In this document: positions 28,501-30,049 of the stretch, piece after piece
Layout of the letters: every line of letters starts with the position of its first letter
Numbering within the stretch: the stretch's first letter is position 1
NCBI GenBank assembly: GCA_011947345.1
Contig: JAAVTG010000518.1
Span: forward strand, 1 to 30,049
Direction of reading: 5' to 3'
Length of the DNA: 30,049 bases
Source of the DNA: Phytophthora quininea
Lineage: Eukaryota; Oomycota; Peronosporomycetes; Peronosporales; Peronosporaceae
Program-made: the position numbers and the translations under genes
Notes under the pieces: model-generated
The model's input: the letters and a program-made list of their open reading frames with translations, nothing else
Told to the model about the DNA's origin: nothing
The model's database searches: none

Positions 28501-29678
28501 ATGAGCAAGCTCCTGTCGCTGCTGCTGCTGTTCTCACTGGCGGCGCTTGTCTCCGCGGAACAAACGCAGCCGACGCCCGCTGTGCGGGGACAAGAGCACC
28601 TCGAAGCAGATGCCGTGGCGACGCATAACCACGCCCACGCGGTCCACAATCACGAGGCGGCGAAGACTGCGAGCAAGCCCCGAGCCGAGCGTTTCGCCCC
28701 GTTGGTGTGGGGAGGCACTTTTCGCCACGGCGCTGGTGGGCGCTGCCCCCGTGCTGGTGCTGGTGGTGGTGCCGCTCGGCGTTGGCGCCCAGGAGAAGCA
28801 ACAGCCACTGCTGCGCGTTTTCCTGAGCTTTGCGGCCGGCGGTCTGCTGGGCGACGCGCTGCTGCATTTGCTGCCGGACTCGCTACCGGAGGAATAGCCA
28901 TCACGACCATGACCATGACCATGGTCATAAGCATGAGCATGAGCAAGAGCGTGAGGGACACTCGCACTCGATGGCGGATCTGACCGTCTGGCTGTGGACG
29001 CTGGCGGGCATGATGACCTTCCTCATGCTGGAGAAGTTTGTGCGCGCGCAGACGGGAGGCGGCCATGGACATTCGCACGGACACTCGCACCAGTCTTCGT
29101 CGATCCAGAACGGTGCTTCAACCTCGGCTACGACGCCGACGACGACTGCCAGGAAGCGCACTGTGTACAAGGAGGGCAAGGACCCGAATATGCAGTCGAC
29201 CGGCGAGGATTCGCCAAGCTTGGCGTTTGGGAGAAAGCCCATTGCCGCGGCGGGGTATTTGAACCTTGCAGCAGACTTCTCACACAACTTTACGGATGGC
29301 TTGGCCATCGGCGCCACATTCCTGCGTGGATCGGGGTGGACCACGACGGTAGCCATGCTGCTGCACGAGCTGCCCCACGAGATCGGCGACTTTGCCATCC
29401 TCATCCAGTCTGGATTCTCGCGCCGCGAAGCCATGTCACGCAGCTGCTGACAGCCATCGGCGCTATGATCGGCACAGTCATCGGACTGCTGATGGAAGGT
29501 GCCGGAGACTCGAGCTCCGCGTGGATCTCGCCGTTTACGGCCGGCGGGTTTATCTACATTGCGTGCACCAGCGTGATGCCGGAGCTGGGAAGACTGCTCG
29601 CTGATGCAGTCGCTCAAGGAAGCTGCTGCCATGTGTGCGGGGATTGGGCTCATGATTCTCATCGCACTGAGCGAGTAG
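28501..29678 (+). CDS. ZIP-family zinc transporter, KE4/ZIP7-like (multiple frameshifts)
   Basis: The ATG at 28501 gives a signal-like hydrophobic segment ([16 protein letters not shown]) and a His-rich lumenal stretch ([12 protein letters not shown]). Then come the first helix ([17 protein letters not shown]), [17 protein letters not shown], and a His-rich loop ([15 protein letters not shown]). Further helices contain [14 protein letters not shown] and [15 protein letters not shown], the ZIP metal-site signatures. The end reads [11 protein letters not shown] with a stop at 29676-29678. The layout matches ZIP7-like transporters that release zinc from the ER or Golgi to the cytosol. Four frame changes are needed: extra base near 28711, extra base near 28892, missing base near 29433, extra base near 29589. 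Without correction no full-length protein is possible; it may be decayed, or the assembly may be wrong. Confidence 0.8.
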
Positions 29679-30049
29679 ACGGAAGAGGATAGCTAGACTT
29701 GATGTCCCTCGATAAGCAAAAGCATGTTTCGTGTTTCTTGTATTGTTAATTGGCTTCGTTCTTCGATATACATACGACAAGCATCGCGTGGGGGGGGCAC
29801 TGGGCATGCAGCTGCGACATATACCTACTCGGACCCCGGCTCTTTCGCTGTTGATTCCGTAGCGCACATCCTTTCACCTTCCGTTGACATGTGCACCTTC
29901 TTGCTTATTTCGCATCATCCTCTTCTTCTTCTCTCGCCATCCGTCGGGCTGTAGCCGCTCGCTTGCGGGTTATAACCCTCCGTCGGGTTGTATTCCGGTG
30001 AAGCCGGACTATAGCTAGGCGAGTCGGGCTGTAAGCTGGCGACGTGGGA
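29679..30049. other. 3' flank of ZIP gene with short CG-rich repeats at the end
   Basis: No gene is seen. A G-run (29790-29796) is present. From about 29937 a short unit of the type CGTCGGGYTGTA recurs three times or so (about 29941-29952, 29981-29992 and 30022-30033), mixed with GGGTTATAACCC and GCCGGACTATAGC. This looks like the edge of an imperfect repeat array that continues past the window. Confidence 0.3.

Noticed and set aside
28650..29662. Minus-strand ORFs opposite the ZIP gene
   Set aside because: Met/Val-rich stretches are complements of His/Asp codons in the His-rich loop; the plus-strand motifs are decisive.
1..30049. RXLR or Crinkler effectors, tRNA, rRNA, CRISPR
   Set aside because: Reading both strands I found no signal peptide followed by RXLR-dEER, no LFLAK start, no tRNA cloverleaf or rRNA core that I could support, and no spaced direct repeats of CRISPR type.

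Overview
The window looks like a fragment of an oomycete nuclear genome, most likely a Phytophthora-like plant pathogen (Peronosporales). This is inferred from gene content: compact genes with introns of about 50-110 bp, a tandem pair of secreted copper monooxygenases resembling the oomycete AA17 pectin-cleaving family, Crypton- and MULE-type transposon debris, and core-promoter motifs resembling the oomycete initiator. No species can be named from sequence alone.

Layout. Bases 1-9,400 are repeat-rich and decayed: a minus-strand Crypton-like tyrosine-recombinase relic (1-2,100), a MULE transposase C-terminal fragment (2,744-3,313), about 1.5 kb without a recognisable gene but with LTR-like palindromes, an amino-acid permease pseudogene (4,793-5,816), a membrane-protein scrap, a long minus-strand transposon-type ORF broken by three in-frame stops and one frameshift (6,343-8,606), and a palindrome-rich LTR-like stretch (about 8,910-9,020). 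Bases 9,480-11,700 hold two minus-strand LPMO genes; one has a 1-nt deletion and the other a tail rewritten by a 77-bp tandem duplication. Bases 11,700-13,340 carry a nearly perfect 100-bp inverted repeat around a zinc-finger ORF.

From 13,470 onward the window is gene-dense and mostly housekeeping or signalling: FolD (13,472-14,362 +), a PX-domain AGC kinase (16,949-14,456 -), PP1 phosphatase catalytic subunit (17,973-19,014 +, one intron), an unfamiliar C-terminally membrane-anchored protein (19,859-21,561 +) directly abutting a CRAL-TRIO/PH lipid-transfer gene, a second CRAL-TRIO paralogue without a PH domain (23,498-24,533 +), an eEF1A-type lysine methyltransferase with three introns (24,760-25,601 +), a PTEN-type phosphatase (25,917-27,428 +), a decayed minus-strand fragment, and a ZIP zinc transporter (28,501-29,678 +). 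Several neighbours concern phosphoinositide or lipid signalling (PX kinase, CRAL-TRIO/PH proteins, PTEN). That is suggestive, but eukaryotic neighbours need not be co-regulated.

Two points affect the whole reading. First, FolD, PP1, the methyltransferase and PTEN are intact, while the kinase, membrane protein, CRAL-TRIO copy A, ZIP gene and LPMO copy 1 are each broken by single-base indels, several at short homopolymers; assembly error is a serious alternative to real decay. Second, the two CRAL-TRIO genes share a 362-bp tract with one visible difference inside otherwise diverged sequence, a strong sign of recent gene conversion or a local assembly collapse.
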